This document shows, one piece after another, positions 1 through 8,598 of a stretch of 64,000 bases of DNA. The stretch comes from JAGHAJ01 sp964559865 [NCBI: uncultured Synergistota bacterium] (lineage in GTDB: Bacteria > Synergistota > JAGHAJ01). The notes beneath the pieces were generated by a model. The model was not told where the DNA came from. It did not search any database and worked only from the letters and a program-made list of their open reading frames with translations. A program made the position numbers and the translations under genes. Every line of letters starts with the position of its first letter. Position 1 is the stretch's first letter. The stretch lies in assembly GCA_964559865.1 (NCBI GenBank), contig CAZLJD010000035.1:69164-133163 (forward strand). The letters run 5' to 3'.

Positions 1-922
1 TCTTAAACGCCTTTTCTCCCATTTCCCGTTTTTTTATTCGTATAGTTGGAAGCGGTGGAGTTACGATAGTTGTGTAAGGGATATCATCGTACCCGATAAC
101 CTTTACATCTTCTGGTACTTTCAAGCCAGACTCTCTTAGTGCCTTCAGGACGCCGAATGCCATTAGGTCGTTGTATGCAAATACCCCGTCAAATTGCTTT
201 TTCTTTTCTATGAGGCTCATGGTGGAGTCATAGCCACCCTTTATCTCTATGCCACCTGTCTTTATCAGAGACCTATCGATTTTGATTCCAGCCTCTTTAA
301 GTGCTTTTTTATAACCTTTGCACCGCTCTATAGATGCTGTGTTATAGGGCTGTGCACCTATAAATGCGATCCTTCTGCACCCTCTTTTTATGAGGTACTG
401 TGTTGCCATGTACCCACCTTTAACCTCGTTGCTGTAAATCATGGGGATGTTGAGCTTTTCGAACTCTTTTATGTGTCTTCCCATTATTACGAATGGTATG
501 TTCTCCATTTCTATTAGTTGGTATATGTCGTCGTATTTCTCCTGATTTGGTGCAATTAAGAGTCCGTCAACTCTTCTTTCTAGTAACATTTTGATACCTT
601 CAACTTCGTTTTGATACTCTCTGCTGGTGTTGACCAATATTACATGGTATCCGTGGGACTTTGCGGCAGATTCTATGCCCCTCAACACCTCTGCCCAGAA
701 AGGGTTTGCGTTGTCCTCAATAATTACACCTACAATGTGGGTTTTCTGTTTTCTAAGGGATAGGGCAGATCTGTTGGGTACATACCCGAGACGCTTTGCA
801 GCTTCGAGTACCTTCTGGCGTGTTTCCTTACTGACATCAGGCTTGTCGTTTATGGCACGGGAAACCGTATTTACGGACACGCCTACTTCTTCTGCTATCT
901 GCTTCAGCGTTACGAATGCCAT
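1..922 (-). CDS. LacI-family transcriptional regulator, 3' end outside window
   Basis: Translated from the ATG at 922-920, the minus strand gives about 307 residues. The N-terminal LacI helix-turn-helix is clear (MAFVTLKQIAEEVGVSVNTV, then SRAINDKPDVS). A periplasmic-binding-like effector domain follows, with VGVIIEDNANPFW, a VDGLLIAP segment and DGVFAYNDLMAFGVLKAL near the edge. Roughly 25-30 C-terminal residues are missing. The ribosome site AAGGAG lies just before the ATG. A perfect palindrome covers the presumed promoter, so self-repression is likely. Members of this family usually control sugar uptake or use. The effector cannot be read here, and the likely target operon would lie beyond the left edge. 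Confidence 0.93.
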   Translation of the reverse strand, partial: MAFVTLKQIAEEVGVSVNTVSRAINDKPDVSKETRQKVLEAAKRLGYVPNRSALSLRKQKTHIVGVIIEDNANPFWAEVLRGIESAAKSHGYHVILVNTSREYQNEVEGIKMLLERRVDGLLIAPNQEKYDDIYQLIEMENIPFVIMGRHIKEFEKLNIPMIYSNEVKGGYMATQYLIKRGCRRIAFIGAQPYNTASIERCKGYKKALKEAGIKIDRSLIKTGGIEIKGGYDSTMSLIEKKKQFDGVFAYNDLMAFGVLKALRESGLKVPEDVKVIGYDDIPYTTIVTPPLPTIRIKKREMGEKAFK

Positions 923-936
923 CTTTGGACTCCTTT

Positions 937-978
937 TATTTATACGGTATCGATACCGGTATCGATACCGTATAAATA
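937..978. promoter_or_regulatory. 42-bp perfect palindrome made of two tandem LacI-type operators
   Basis: Positions 937-957 are the exact reverse complement of 958-978. Each half holds its own 12-bp palindrome, GGTATCGATACC, at 946-957 and 958-969, with a central CG as in LacI-family operators. The ends read TATAAAT outward on both strands, so -10-like sequences abut the operators. The element is 15 bases upstream of the lacI-type start codon, which suggests that two repressor dimers bind side by side and shut off the gene's own promoter. Confidence 0.8.
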
Positions 979-1045
979 TGGTAGCGCACCGCTTTCTGAT
1001 TTTCAAGGGTTCAAAATTTCTCTTTTGTGGTTGAAGCTCTTGAAA

Positions 1046-1074
1046 TTGAAAAAGCTGATGTTATGATATACAAT
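1046..1074 (+). promoter_or_regulatory. Sigma70-type promoter for the DUF554-alaX run
   Basis: A TTGAAA at 1046-1051 and a TACAAT at 1069-1074 are separated by exactly 17 bases, 30 bases before the ATG at 1104. An overlapping alternative pair (TTGAAA 1040-1045, TATGAT 1062-1067, 16-base spacing) is also possible. Confidence 0.6.
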
Positions 1075-1103
1075 AACTTATACGATCGATAGGAGTGTTG
1101 GGA

Positions 1104-1784
1104 ATGTTGTTAGGTACTTTGGTAAACGCCGCAGCTATTGTGGGGGGAAGTCTCATTGGTCTTGCAATTCATGAGAGGTTTCCGGAGAGAGTAAAGACCA
1201 TAGTCTTTCAGGGGATGGGGATTGCTACGCTGGTTATTGGCATGCAAATGGCCCTGCGTGTTGAGAATATCCTTGTGTTTATCTTTAGTATACTTGTGGG
1301 TGGTGTGCTGGGAGAGTGGATTGGATTAGAAAGGATACTTAACAACTTCATGAACAGTGTTCACGGTAGATTTCGCTCCACAGATGGTAAGTTTACGGAG
1401 GGCTTCGTTGTAGCATCTTTGCTCTTTTGTCTTGGCTCAATGGCGATTATAGGTGCAATCAATGAGGGGTTGAATTCTGATCATACATTGCTCTTCACGA
1501 AGGCCATTCTTGATGGCTTTGCATCCATAGCGTTTGCGTCTACCTATGGTGTGGGAGTTATGCTTTCTGCTGTTCCTCTGCTTCTCTATCAAGGGGGTAT
1601 AACTCTTCTTGCGGCCCATGCTCGGGTGCTGTTTTCACCTGTAGTGGTTAGGGAGCTCACGGCTGTTGGTGGTGCTCTTATATTGGGATTGGGCTTTGAC
1701 CTTTTGGAGGTGAAGAAGATAAAAGTCTTGAACCTTTTGCCTTCAATCGTGATTGTTGTAATACTGGCACTCCTTTTTGGTTGA
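1104..1784 (+). CDS. DUF554 (YdfK-type) integral membrane protein
   Basis: This 226-residue hydrophobic protein has about six to seven membrane segments. It shows the family's Gly-rich N-terminus (GTLVNAAAIVGGSLIGL) and a second glycine-rich repeat around ILVGGVLGEWIGLERIL, followed by LLFCLGSMAIIGAINEGL. That matches the widespread DUF554 family, whose function is unproven (a transport role is usually assumed). The start was set at ATG 1104 because AGGAG at 1091-1095 is eight bases upstream. A GTG at 1095 would overlap that site. It is the first gene of the plus-strand run and has its own promoter. Confidence 0.85.
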   Translation: MLLGTLVNAAAIVGGSLIGLAIHERFPERVKTIVFQGMGIATLVIGMQMALRVENILVFIFSILVGGVLGEWIGLERILNNFMNSVHGRFRSTDGKFTEGFVVASLLFCLGSMAIIGAINEGLNSDHTLLFTKAILDGFASIAFASTYGVGVMLSAVPLLLYQGGITLLAAHARVLFSPVVVRELTAVGGALILGLGFDLLEVKKIKVLNLLPSIVIVVILALLFG

Positions 1785-1797
1785 GGGGGTATTTGTC

Positions 1798-2952
1798 GTG
1801 GAGAAGTGCAAAGTCGTTTCGATTAGAAGAGATAGAGGATTTCTGTGGGTTGAGGTGGAAAACACATCCTTGAGAGTTGCCGGTGGGGGTCAACCTTCTG
1901 ATAGGGGAGTTATGATTTACGGGAACTTTTCATGTGCGATAGAAGAGGTAGTAAAAACGCCGGGTGGGTACGCTTTGAGAGTAGGTGACGAGGTTGATCT
2001 GGGCGAGGGAGATACTGTGTATTGCAAACTTGATGAGGACTACAGACGATTGCTTTCTCGGATGCACACGGGGGAACACATCCTTTCAAGGGCGTTGGAG
2101 TTAACTGTGCCTGGCTTGAGAATTTTGAAGGCTGAGCTTGGTGACCGTGTGTCTACTGTATTTGTAGAATCTCCGATAGAGATGGATTGGAATGTCATTT
2201 TTAGGGCAGAAAGATTAGCGAACTCTGTTATCCATGAGGGTAGAAAGGTTCATGTAAGGGTGGTAAAGCCGGAGGAGGCTCGGCGGATAAAGGATCTCAG
2301 GATAAAGTGGGATAGAATAGATAGTGACTTTATAAGGCTTGTTGAAGTTGAAGACTTTGACATTATTGCGTGTTCTGGCACGCATGTTGATGATACCCGT
2401 GAAGTAGGAGACATACTGGTGGTGAAACTTAATGGCAGTAGAGGTAAGTATGAAGTAAAGTTTGAACTGGATGCGATAGAAAGACTGTGGGATTATAGTT
2501 ACAGGATGAGAAAGGTTGAGAGCGATGTAAATATGCAGATAGAGGATTTGGTTGACTCCTATAATAGGGCAAAGAGTGAGAACAAAAGACTGCAGAAGGA
2601 CTTTAAGACTATAGCTAACTATGTGGACATTCCTTCAGAGCGAGTTGATGTGAACGGGAGGGGATTTTACTTCATATCTTTGGCTGGTTTTCCATCTCAG
2701 GTGTTAAGCATGTACCTTAGTAGGTTGCACAGGACCTGTAAGCGAGACTATGTTGTGTTGAATGTTATTGGAGATGAGTGTAATCTTTGCTTGAGTTTAC
2801 CATCTTACACCGAAAGAGAGGCGGACAACTTGGTTGCTTGTTTGAGAGAAAAGATAGGTGCCAAAGGGGGAGGTAAAGGTATTTACAGGTTGAAGTCAAG
2901 TGTAGTGGATGCAGAGAAGATAGTGGAGTGCTTGAGGGAGTGTGTAAGATGA
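1798..2952 (+). CDS. alaX: AlaX-type alanyl-tRNA editing protein (long form)
   Basis: This free-standing trans-editing enzyme of 384 residues hydrolyses mischarged Ser/Gly-tRNA(Ala). The zinc site of the AlaRS editing domain is intact: HTGEH followed by the C-S-G-T-H motif in IIACSGTHVDDTREVG. A coiled-coil stretch (roughly residues 230-280) and a C-terminal Gly-rich segment (AKGGGKGIYRL) mark it as a long AlaX-L form with a DHHA1-like tail. The start is GTG 1798, eight bases after GAGGGGG; an upstream TTG would lie inside the DUF554 gene. The stop overlaps the next start as ATGA, so the two genes are translationally coupled. Confidence 0.87.
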   Translation: MEKCKVVSIRRDRGFLWVEVENTSLRVAGGGQPSDRGVMIYGNFSCAIEEVVKTPGGYALRVGDEVDLGEGDTVYCKLDEDYRRLLSRMHTGEHILSRALELTVPGLRILKAELGDRVSTVFVESPIEMDWNVIFRAERLANSVIHEGRKVHVRVVKPEEARRIKDLRIKWDRIDSDFIRLVEVEDFDIIACSGTHVDDTREVGDILVVKLNGSRGKYEVKFELDAIERLWDYSYRMRKVESDVNMQIEDLVDSYNRAKSENKRLQKDFKTIANYVDIPSERVDVNGRGFYFISLAGFPSQVLSMYLSRLHRTCKRDYVVLNVIGDECNLCLSLPSYTEREADNLVACLREKIGAKGGGKGIYRLKSSVVDAEKIVECLRECVR

Positions 2953-3752
2953 CTGAGAGGTGGAGAGAGGTATTGTTGGAGGCGTGTAAAGATGGTAGGA
3001 GGGCTTCCCCCTTTGCGGAGGTGCGCAATGGGTGGATAACTGTTGAGGAGGAGGTAAATGCACTAACGGAAATCACGGCAGATGCCGTTAAAAAGCTGCA
3101 GAAGTTTTCTAATATACTGAGGTATGCGGGTAGAGGTGTACCGTGGGTACTCACCGTCTTCCTTGGGAGAATTATGTCGCAGAGGTTTGGGGTAGATGGA
3201 GATGTGATAGTTGCTACCACTATAGAGCCTGATAGGATAGAATCCATACAGCTTTTGGGTAAGAATGGTAGGCGTATCTGGGGATTGAGTATCCCTATAA
3301 ACCATATAGAGGATCCATTTATCTACCCAATGGTGGTGAGAGAGCTGTTGCTTTCTGTGTACGGAGAAGAAGATCTTGCGGGCGAGCTTGCGTTTTTGGT
3401 GTTTGGTGAGGCGTATACTATGAGTGCTAAAGAGTTCAACCTGTTGTATGATAAGGATGTGGCTGAAGTTCCGATTGTGTCCCAGAAGGCGAGGAACATG
3501 TTAGGAGATTTTTCCCTTGATAGAAAGTCTGTGCTTTCCGCAATGGAGAAGTTTGTGATGGCTATTCCACCTGTTGAATTTGAGGACCTTTCTCTGCTCT
3601 TGAATGCCCTGTGGATGGCATATTTAAGTAAAGGAAGGAGGCGGGAACTCTCTCAGCTTTTCTTGACGACCGTTAAGTTGATAGAGGTAAAAAGATTGTG
3701 GGAGGAGAACAATGGGCGTATTACCTTCTCAAAAAATAAGGGAGCTCCTTAG
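2949..3752 (+). CDS. Conserved-looking protein of unknown function
   Basis: I do not recognise this 267-residue soluble protein. It begins at ATG 2949, overlapping the alaX stop by four bases. It has no signal peptide or membrane segment and no cysteine motif. It is mixed alpha/beta and rich in Leu, Glu and Arg, with a helical C-terminal half (YLSKGRRRELSQLFLTTVKL). The dcd-like gene starts 41 bases inside its 3' end. That overlap and the coupling to alaX support a real gene. Its position between tRNA editing and nucleotide/DNA-repair genes says little about function. Confidence 0.6.
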   Translation: MTERWREVLLEACKDGRRASPFAEVRNGWITVEEEVNALTEITADAVKKLQKFSNILRYAGRGVPWVLTVFLGRIMSQRFGVDGDVIVATTIEPDRIESIQLLGKNGRRIWGLSIPINHIEDPFIYPMVVRELLLSVYGEEDLAGELAFLVFGEAYTMSAKEFNLLYDKDVAEVPIVSQKARNMLGDFSLDRKSVLSAMEKFVMAIPPVEFEDLSLLLNALWMAYLSKGRRRELSQLFLTTVKLIEVKRLWEENNGRITFSKNKGAP

Positions 3753-4305
3753 AAGAAAGGAGATCCAGATTATACCCCTCCTTGATGAGGAGGAACAGAT
3801 AGGAAAGGGCAGTATAGATGTTAGACTCGGTTTTGACTTTGTGTACTTTAGAAAAAGCAATATTTCAGTTGTTGACCCGTTGGATGTCTCGATGGATGAT
3901 TACAACGAGAGACTCTTTTTAAGACCGGGTCAAAGACTTATACTTCATCCGAAGGACTTTGTGCTTGCGAGTACGCTCGAGTACATTGTATTTAGTGATA
4001 AGGTTATGGCGTATGTAGAGGGACGCTCGTCCTGGGGGAGAATGGGGCTGATTATAGCCACTGCTACCGTAGTTTCTCCGGGGTATAAAGGAATAATAAC
4101 CCTTGAGATAAGTAATCTCGGTGATGTCCCAATAGCGTTATACCCGGGTATGAGGGTGGCTCAACTTGTGCTTCACACGGTTGAAGAGGGTGAAAAGTGG
4201 AGTTATTCTCACAGAGACAAGTATTTGTTTTCTCTTTCGCCGGAGCCTGGACGGATATCAAAGGATAAAGATTGGGGTATAATAAGAAGATGGACCCAAA
4301 AATAG
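3712..4305 (+). CDS. dcd: dCTP deaminase/dUTPase-family protein
   Basis: This 197-residue member of the trimeric dUTPase/dCTP deaminase superfamily likely converts dCTP to dUTP (or to dUMP) for dTTP synthesis. The family motifs are in order: GKGSIDVRLG near residue 28, YVEGRSSWGRMGL near 100, then SPGYKGIITLEISNLG. The last segment carries the catalytic-position Glu of the deaminase branch, and PIALYPGMRVAQLVL closes the core. The gene starts inside the end of the upstream gene and its own stop overlaps the helicase start. Whether the product is mono- or bifunctional cannot be decided by eye. Confidence 0.85.
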   Translation: MGVLPSQKIRELLRRKEIQIIPLLDEEEQIGKGSIDVRLGFDFVYFRKSNISVVDPLDVSMDDYNERLFLRPGQRLILHPKDFVLASTLEYIVFSDKVMAYVEGRSSWGRMGLIIATATVVSPGYKGIITLEISNLGDVPIALYPGMRVAQLVLHTVEEGEKWSYSHRDKYLFSLSPEPGRISKDKDWGIIRRWTQK

Positions 4306-6254
4306 ATTTGATGCTAAACGACCTCAATCCGGAGCAGTTGGAAGCGGTGACATATATAGGTGGACCATTGCTTATAGTCGCAGGGGCTGGTAGTGGTAAA
4401 ACGAGGATTTTAACCTATAAGTTTGCATATCTGGTTGCTCAGGGTTTCCCGCCGCCCTCGATAATAGCTGTGACTTTCACTAATAAGGCAGCAGACGAGA
4501 TGCTTAGCCGGGTGAGGGCAATTGTGGGAAAGAGGTTGGGCAACCTTCACATATCTACATTCCACGCATTGGGATTGTGGATCTTGAGAAAACACATACA
4601 CTTGATAGGTGGATACGACTCCAATTTTACCATAGTGGATACCAATGATCAGAAAAATATTGTTAAAGAAGCAGTAAAGGACCTTAACATGGATCTGTCC
4701 CTTGTTGATGTGGCACAGGTGATGTACCGTATAGCAGATTGGAAAAGGAGTAACCTGTTACCGGAGGACATTTCACCGGGCAACTACATAGAACAGAGAA
4801 CACTTGCCATATACAGGAGATACCAGAAGAAGCTTAAAGATATTCGAGCGGTGGATTTTGGAGATCTTTTGCTCTACCCGTTGAGGATATTGGAAGGGTA
4901 TCCCGATGTGCTTAATTATTATCAGAGCAACATTTCATACCTTCTCATAGATGAATATCAGGATGTGAATCCGATCCAGTATCAGATTGCGAGGATTCTG
5001 TGTTCTCACAATGATATGATAACGGCTGTTGGAGACCCTGACCAATCCATATATGGTTGGAGGGGGGCGGATATAACTAATATACTGAGTTTTGAAAGGG
5101 ATTTCCCTAACGCTCGGGTGATAAAGTTAGAAAAGAATTATCGTTCTACCAAGACTATTCTCAAGGCTGCCAACAGTGTAATAGTGCATAATAGGATGAG
5201 AAAGAACAAGAGATTGTGGACGGACAACGAAGTTGGCAGTAAGGTCGTTCATGTTATTGCTCCTGATGAGGAGAGGGAGGCAAGGTTTATCGTGAATAAG
5301 ATTACAGAACTCCTTGGACAAGGCTATACCTTTAAGGATTTCGCTATCTTCTACCGCATGAATGCACAGTCTCGACTCTATGAGGAATATCTGTTGAGGG
5401 AGGGGTTGCCATACAGAATAGTAAAGGGATTACACTTCTATGAGAGAAAAGAGATAAAAGACCTGCTGGCTTACCTGAATGTCCTTTCCAATCCCCATGA
5501 TACGCTTAGTCTGAGGAGGATCATAAACATCCCCAATAGGGGAATAGGTCCCAAGAGGTGGGAATACATATACTCCAAGATAGCGGAGGGTGGCGATATA
5601 TACAGTGGTTTAGAGTTGATTTTAAAGGAGAAGAGGCTTAAAGGTGGGGTAAGAGAATCTATGGAGAGGTTCTTTGAGCTCATGACTACTTTGAGGACGA
5701 GGTTGCACGAAGAGAGCCTTTTTGAAGTGGTAGCTGAACTTCTCGAGGAGAGTGGCTATTGGGACATGTTGAAAGAGGTTGATGATACCTCGAGAATGGA
5801 GAACATAGAGGAGTTTTTCTCCATAATAAGGAAGTTTGAAGATAGGAATCCGGGAGGTACACTGCGGAAGTTTTTGGAGGAGGTTTCTCTCTCAACCGAT
5901 GTGGATACACTTGACACAACGGAGGAGAAGGTGAGCTTGATGACGCTGCATAGCGCTAAGGGTTTAGAATTTCCAGTCGTGTTTATGGTGGGAATGGAGG
6001 ACGGTGTTTTACCCCATTATAGGAGTGTTCAGGATGGGGAAATAGAGGAGGAAAGGAGACTCTGTTATGTAGGGATGACGAGGGCAAAGAAGCTACTTTT
6101 CTTGACATCAGTTGAGAGACGGCTTTTGTTTGGTGCCATCATGGAACAACCGGTATCTCGTTTTGTGAGAGAGATGGATAAGGATACGAAGGAGACGATA
6201 CCAATTGGGTTTACCTTTTCTGATAGGGGTGACAGGCTCCATAGGGTCTGGTAA
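4290..6254 (+). CDS. pcrA: UvrD/PcrA-type superfamily 1 DNA helicase
   Basis: This 654-residue ATP-dependent 3'-5' helicase acts in repair and replication. Visible motifs are the Q motif LNPEQLEAV, Walker A GAGSGKT, motif Ia FTNKAADEM, motif II DEYQD, motif III GDPDQSIYGWRGAD, motif IV NYRS, motif V TLHSAKGLEFPVVF and motif VI CYVGMTRAK. ATG 4290 overlaps the dcd stop and gives the usual short N-terminus; an ATG at 4311 is possible. The C-terminus is shorter than in typical PcrA (about 720 residues), lacking most of the flexible tail. Its 3' end overlaps coaE by 50 bases. Confidence 0.93.
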   Translation: MDPKIDLMLNDLNPEQLEAVTYIGGPLLIVAGAGSGKTRILTYKFAYLVAQGFPPPSIIAVTFTNKAADEMLSRVRAIVGKRLGNLHISTFHALGLWILRKHIHLIGGYDSNFTIVDTNDQKNIVKEAVKDLNMDLSLVDVAQVMYRIADWKRSNLLPEDISPGNYIEQRTLAIYRRYQKKLKDIRAVDFGDLLLYPLRILEGYPDVLNYYQSNISYLLIDEYQDVNPIQYQIARILCSHNDMITAVGDPDQSIYGWRGADITNILSFERDFPNARVIKLEKNYRSTKTILKAANSVIVHNRMRKNKRLWTDNEVGSKVVHVIAPDEEREARFIVNKITELLGQGYTFKDFAIFYRMNAQSRLYEEYLLREGLPYRIVKGLHFYERKEIKDLLAYLNVLSNPHDTLSLRRIINIPNRGIGPKRWEYIYSKIAEGGDIYSGLELILKEKRLKGGVRESMERFFELMTTLRTRLHEESLFEVVAELLEESGYWDMLKEVDDTSRMENIEEFFSIIRKFEDRNPGGTLRKFLEEVSLSTDVDTLDTTEEKVSLMTLHSAKGLEFPVVFMVGMEDGVLPHYRSVQDGEIEEERRLCYVGMTRAKKLLFLTSVERRLLFGAIMEQPVSRFVREMDKDTKETIPIGFTFSDRGDRLHRVW

Positions 6255-6828
6255 GTCAACAGTTGTTCGCCTACTTGGTGAGCTTGGAGCTGGGGTCGTA
6301 AGCTTAGACGATGTAGGTCATGAAATCCTGAAAGATGAAGAGGTAAAGGATGCACTATTAAAGGCCTTTGGAAAGGGGATTCTTTCTCCAGATGGTGAGG
6401 TTGATAGGAGGAAGCTTGCCCAGAAGTCGTTTTCTACTCCTGAATCTGTGAGGTTGTTGAATGATATTACGCATCCGAAAATAGAGAGGAGATTAAAGAG
6501 CATAGTAGAGGAAGAAGGGAAGAAGGGAACGGAGTTTTTGGTTATTGAATCACCTTTACTTATAGAGGTTGGAAGCGAGGACTTTTACGATTTCGTGATT
6601 TTGGTTGTGGCTGATCTAGATAAAAGAGTTTGCAGGGTAAAGGATAGGGGCTGGGATAAAGAAGAGTTGCATAGGAGAGAACGCTTTTTCGTAGATGAAG
6701 AGATAAAAAGAAGACATGCTAACCTCGTCATACACAACAATGGTTCACTTGAAGAGCTCAGAAAGAAGGTGAAGGAAGCTTGGAGCTTTATCATCTCCCT
6801 AAGGGACATGTACCAGACTACATCGTAG
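6205..6828 (+). CDS. coaE: Dephospho-CoA kinase
   Basis: This enzyme of 207 residues performs the last step of CoA synthesis, phosphorylating the 3'-OH of dephospho-CoA. The P-loop IGVTGSIGSGKST is at residues 7-19. The GAGVVSLDDVGHEIL segment and the NDITHPKI and VIESPLLIE segments are typical of the family. TTG 6205 is chosen because GAAGGAGA at 6188-6195 is nine bases upstream and the P-loop then lies at the normal distance from the N-terminus. The gene begins 50 bases inside pcrA, an unusually long overlap. Confidence 0.92.
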   Translation: MGLPFLIGVTGSIGSGKSTVVRLLGELGAGVVSLDDVGHEILKDEEVKDALLKAFGKGILSPDGEVDRRKLAQKSFSTPESVRLLNDITHPKIERRLKSIVEEEGKKGTEFLVIESPLLIEVGSEDFYDFVILVVADLDKRVCRVKDRGWDKEELHRRERFFVDEEIKRRHANLVIHNNGSLEELRKKVKEAWSFIISLRDMYQTTS

Positions 6829-7703
6829 AGTCTACAGAGGAGAGTGGTGGTGTAAGGCACGAGGTATTGGTGTTTGATAGTCCGTTTTCAACCCAGTACG
6901 ATGTGAACAACAGAGTGCACCTTGAAGTGTTTACCCCTCTTGATGTGGTGGAGCACACGACGGTGATTTTCATTCACGGACTTGGCATAACACCTCGCAG
7001 GAAGAGGTTGTATGTTTTGTTACCACAAAAGTTGGCGGCAATGGGATATAGGAGCGTGTTTTTTACCCTTCCTTTTCACCTTGAAAGAAAACCAGCAGGT
7101 AAGAGCGCTATGCAGTGGTTTTCAGACTTAGACGATGTAGGGACACTACACTTTTACCATCAAGCCGTAGTGGACTTAAAGGCAACCCTAAACATATTAT
7201 CTGATACGGAAGATTTTTCTTTGGTAGGGATAAGCCTTGGTTCAATGATAACTGCGGTTGCGCTTGGCGTTGAGGATAGGTTCAAAAGAGGTGTGCTTAT
7301 ACTTGGTGGTGGTAACTACGAAAGGATACTGTGGCACAGTCTTACCAAGTATGTAATAAGAGAAGGGTATTGTAATAGCAAGATGTGTCATCATTTCTAC
7401 TCGAGGTTTCCAGAATACCTGCAAAACATTAAGGAGGCAGAATCCTGGAGAGTGGTTGAATGCCCAAAGATGTGTTTTTTGTTTGAACCTTTGACATTTG
7501 CCCCCTTTATAAAAGGCAAAGAGATAATGATGATAAATGCCATCTTTGACCTAATCATACCGAGAAAGGCAACATTGCAACTGTGGGATGAACTTGGGAG
7601 ACCAGAAATCCACTGGCTTTTGGCGGGGCATGGAACATCTCTGTTCTGGGGAACGAGGATAGCCAGACTTATAAAGAGGTTTCTGGATAAAACCTCAAGG
7701 TGA
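6780..7703 (+). CDS. Alpha/beta-hydrolase fold protein
   Basis: This 307-residue soluble alpha/beta hydrolase shows the oxyanion motif FIHGLG near residue 63, the nucleophile elbow GISLGS near 150, an acid candidate in NAIFDLIIP and a late histidine in LLAGHGTSLFWG. A complete Ser-Asp-His triad is therefore plausible. The substrate is unknown; esterase or lipase-like activity is only a fold-level guess. TTG 6780 follows AAGGAAG and lies inside coaE, giving a 49-base overlap. Confidence 0.72.
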   Translation: MELYHLPKGHVPDYIVESTEESGGVRHEVLVFDSPFSTQYDVNNRVHLEVFTPLDVVEHTTVIFIHGLGITPRRKRLYVLLPQKLAAMGYRSVFFTLPFHLERKPAGKSAMQWFSDLDDVGTLHFYHQAVVDLKATLNILSDTEDFSLVGISLGSMITAVALGVEDRFKRGVLILGGGNYERILWHSLTKYVIREGYCNSKMCHHFYSRFPEYLQNIKEAESWRVVECPKMCFLFEPLTFAPFIKGKEIMMINAIFDLIIPRKATLQLWDELGRPEIHWLLAGHGTSLFWGTRIARLIKRFLDKTSR

Positions 7704-7714
7704 GGTGGTTCCCT

Positions 7715-8596
7715 TTGAGAGTGGAGTTTATTGCTGAGGTTTCCAGCAATCATAACGGTGATCTGGATAGGTGTTTGAGGTTCATAGATGTTGCAAAGGA
7801 GTGTGGCTTTACTGCTGTGAAGTTTCAGCTGTTCAAAGTGAAAAAGCTGTTTTCTCCGGAGGCACTGCGTTTCGATCCGGCGTTACTGGATAGAGAGAAG
7901 TGGGAACTTCCTGTGGAGTTTTTACCTCACATATCTCAAAGGGCCAAAAGGCTCGGATTGAAGTTCATTTGCACGCCGTTTTACCTTAGTGCGGTTGATG
8001 AACTCTTGCCGTTTGTGGACGCTTACAAGGTAGCCTCTTACGAACTTCTGTGGGGTGGGCTGCTGGAAAGGATTGCAGCAACGGGAAAGCCTGTAATCAT
8101 CTCTACGGGTATGGCTACACTTCGGGAAGTAGTTGATGCAGTGAACTTGATCGTGAAGGGAGGTGGCAAGGATATTACAATTCTTCACTGTGTTTCGAGT
8201 TATCCGGCACCAGTTGGTGAGTGTAATCTTTCTGCTATAGAAACGATGCGTAGGTCTATCAGTGTAAGTGGCGATGTTAGTCTCCGATTTGGATGGTCTG
8301 ACCATTCAGTTAAGGAGGGAGTTATACTGCGTGCTGTCCATAGGTGGGGGGCTGAAGTCGTTGAGGTGCACTTCGACTTGGACGAAAAGGGGGACGAGTA
8401 TGCCTTTGGGCACTGCTGGTTGCCCCAAAGGGCAAAGGGGCTTATAGAGATGGTCAGAGATGGTTTCCTGTCTGATGGTGATGGTGAAAAGATGCCAAGA
8501 AAGATAGAGCTTGATGAGAGGATGTGGCGTGCAGATCCTGAGGATGGGTTAAGGCCGCTAAAGATCACTCGTAGGAGACTTAGAAGGGATGATTGA
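7715..8596 (+). CDS. NeuB/PseI-family nonulosonic acid synthase lacking the SAF domain
   Basis: This enzyme likely condenses phosphoenolpyruvate with a six-carbon amino sugar to form a sialic-acid-like nine-carbon sugar. The TIM-barrel signature is clear: EVSSNHNGD near the N-terminus, TAVKFQLFK, KFICTPFYLSAVDEL, VASYELLW, GKPVIISTGMAT, ILHCVSSYPAP and FGWSDHS. At 293 residues it ends soon after the barrel. The usual C-terminal antifreeze-like (SAF) domain of about 60 residues is missing. The exact start is uncertain (GTG 7700, TTG 7715 or GTG 7721). Neighbouring SpsF-, PseG- and PseB-like genes support the role. Confidence 0.85.
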   Translation: MRVEFIAEVSSNHNGDLDRCLRFIDVAKECGFTAVKFQLFKVKKLFSPEALRFDPALLDREKWELPVEFLPHISQRAKRLGLKFICTPFYLSAVDELLPFVDAYKVASYELLWGGLLERIAATGKPVIISTGMATLREVVDAVNLIVKGGGKDITILHCVSSYPAPVGECNLSAIETMRRSISVSGDVSLRFGWSDHSVKEGVILRAVHRWGAEVVEVHFDLDEKGDEYAFGHCWLPQRAKGLIEMVRDGFLSDGDGEKMPRKIELDERMWRADPEDGLRPLKITRRRLRRDD

Positions 8597-8598
8597 TT

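Noticed and set aside
1-520. Plus-strand ORF of 107 residues at 194-517
   Set aside because: It lies fully within the minus-strand LacI-type coding region and has no family features.
627-1034. Plus-strand ORF with an RYRYRYRYR repeat
   Set aside because: It runs antisense to the LacI-type gene; the repeat is only the translated palindrome.
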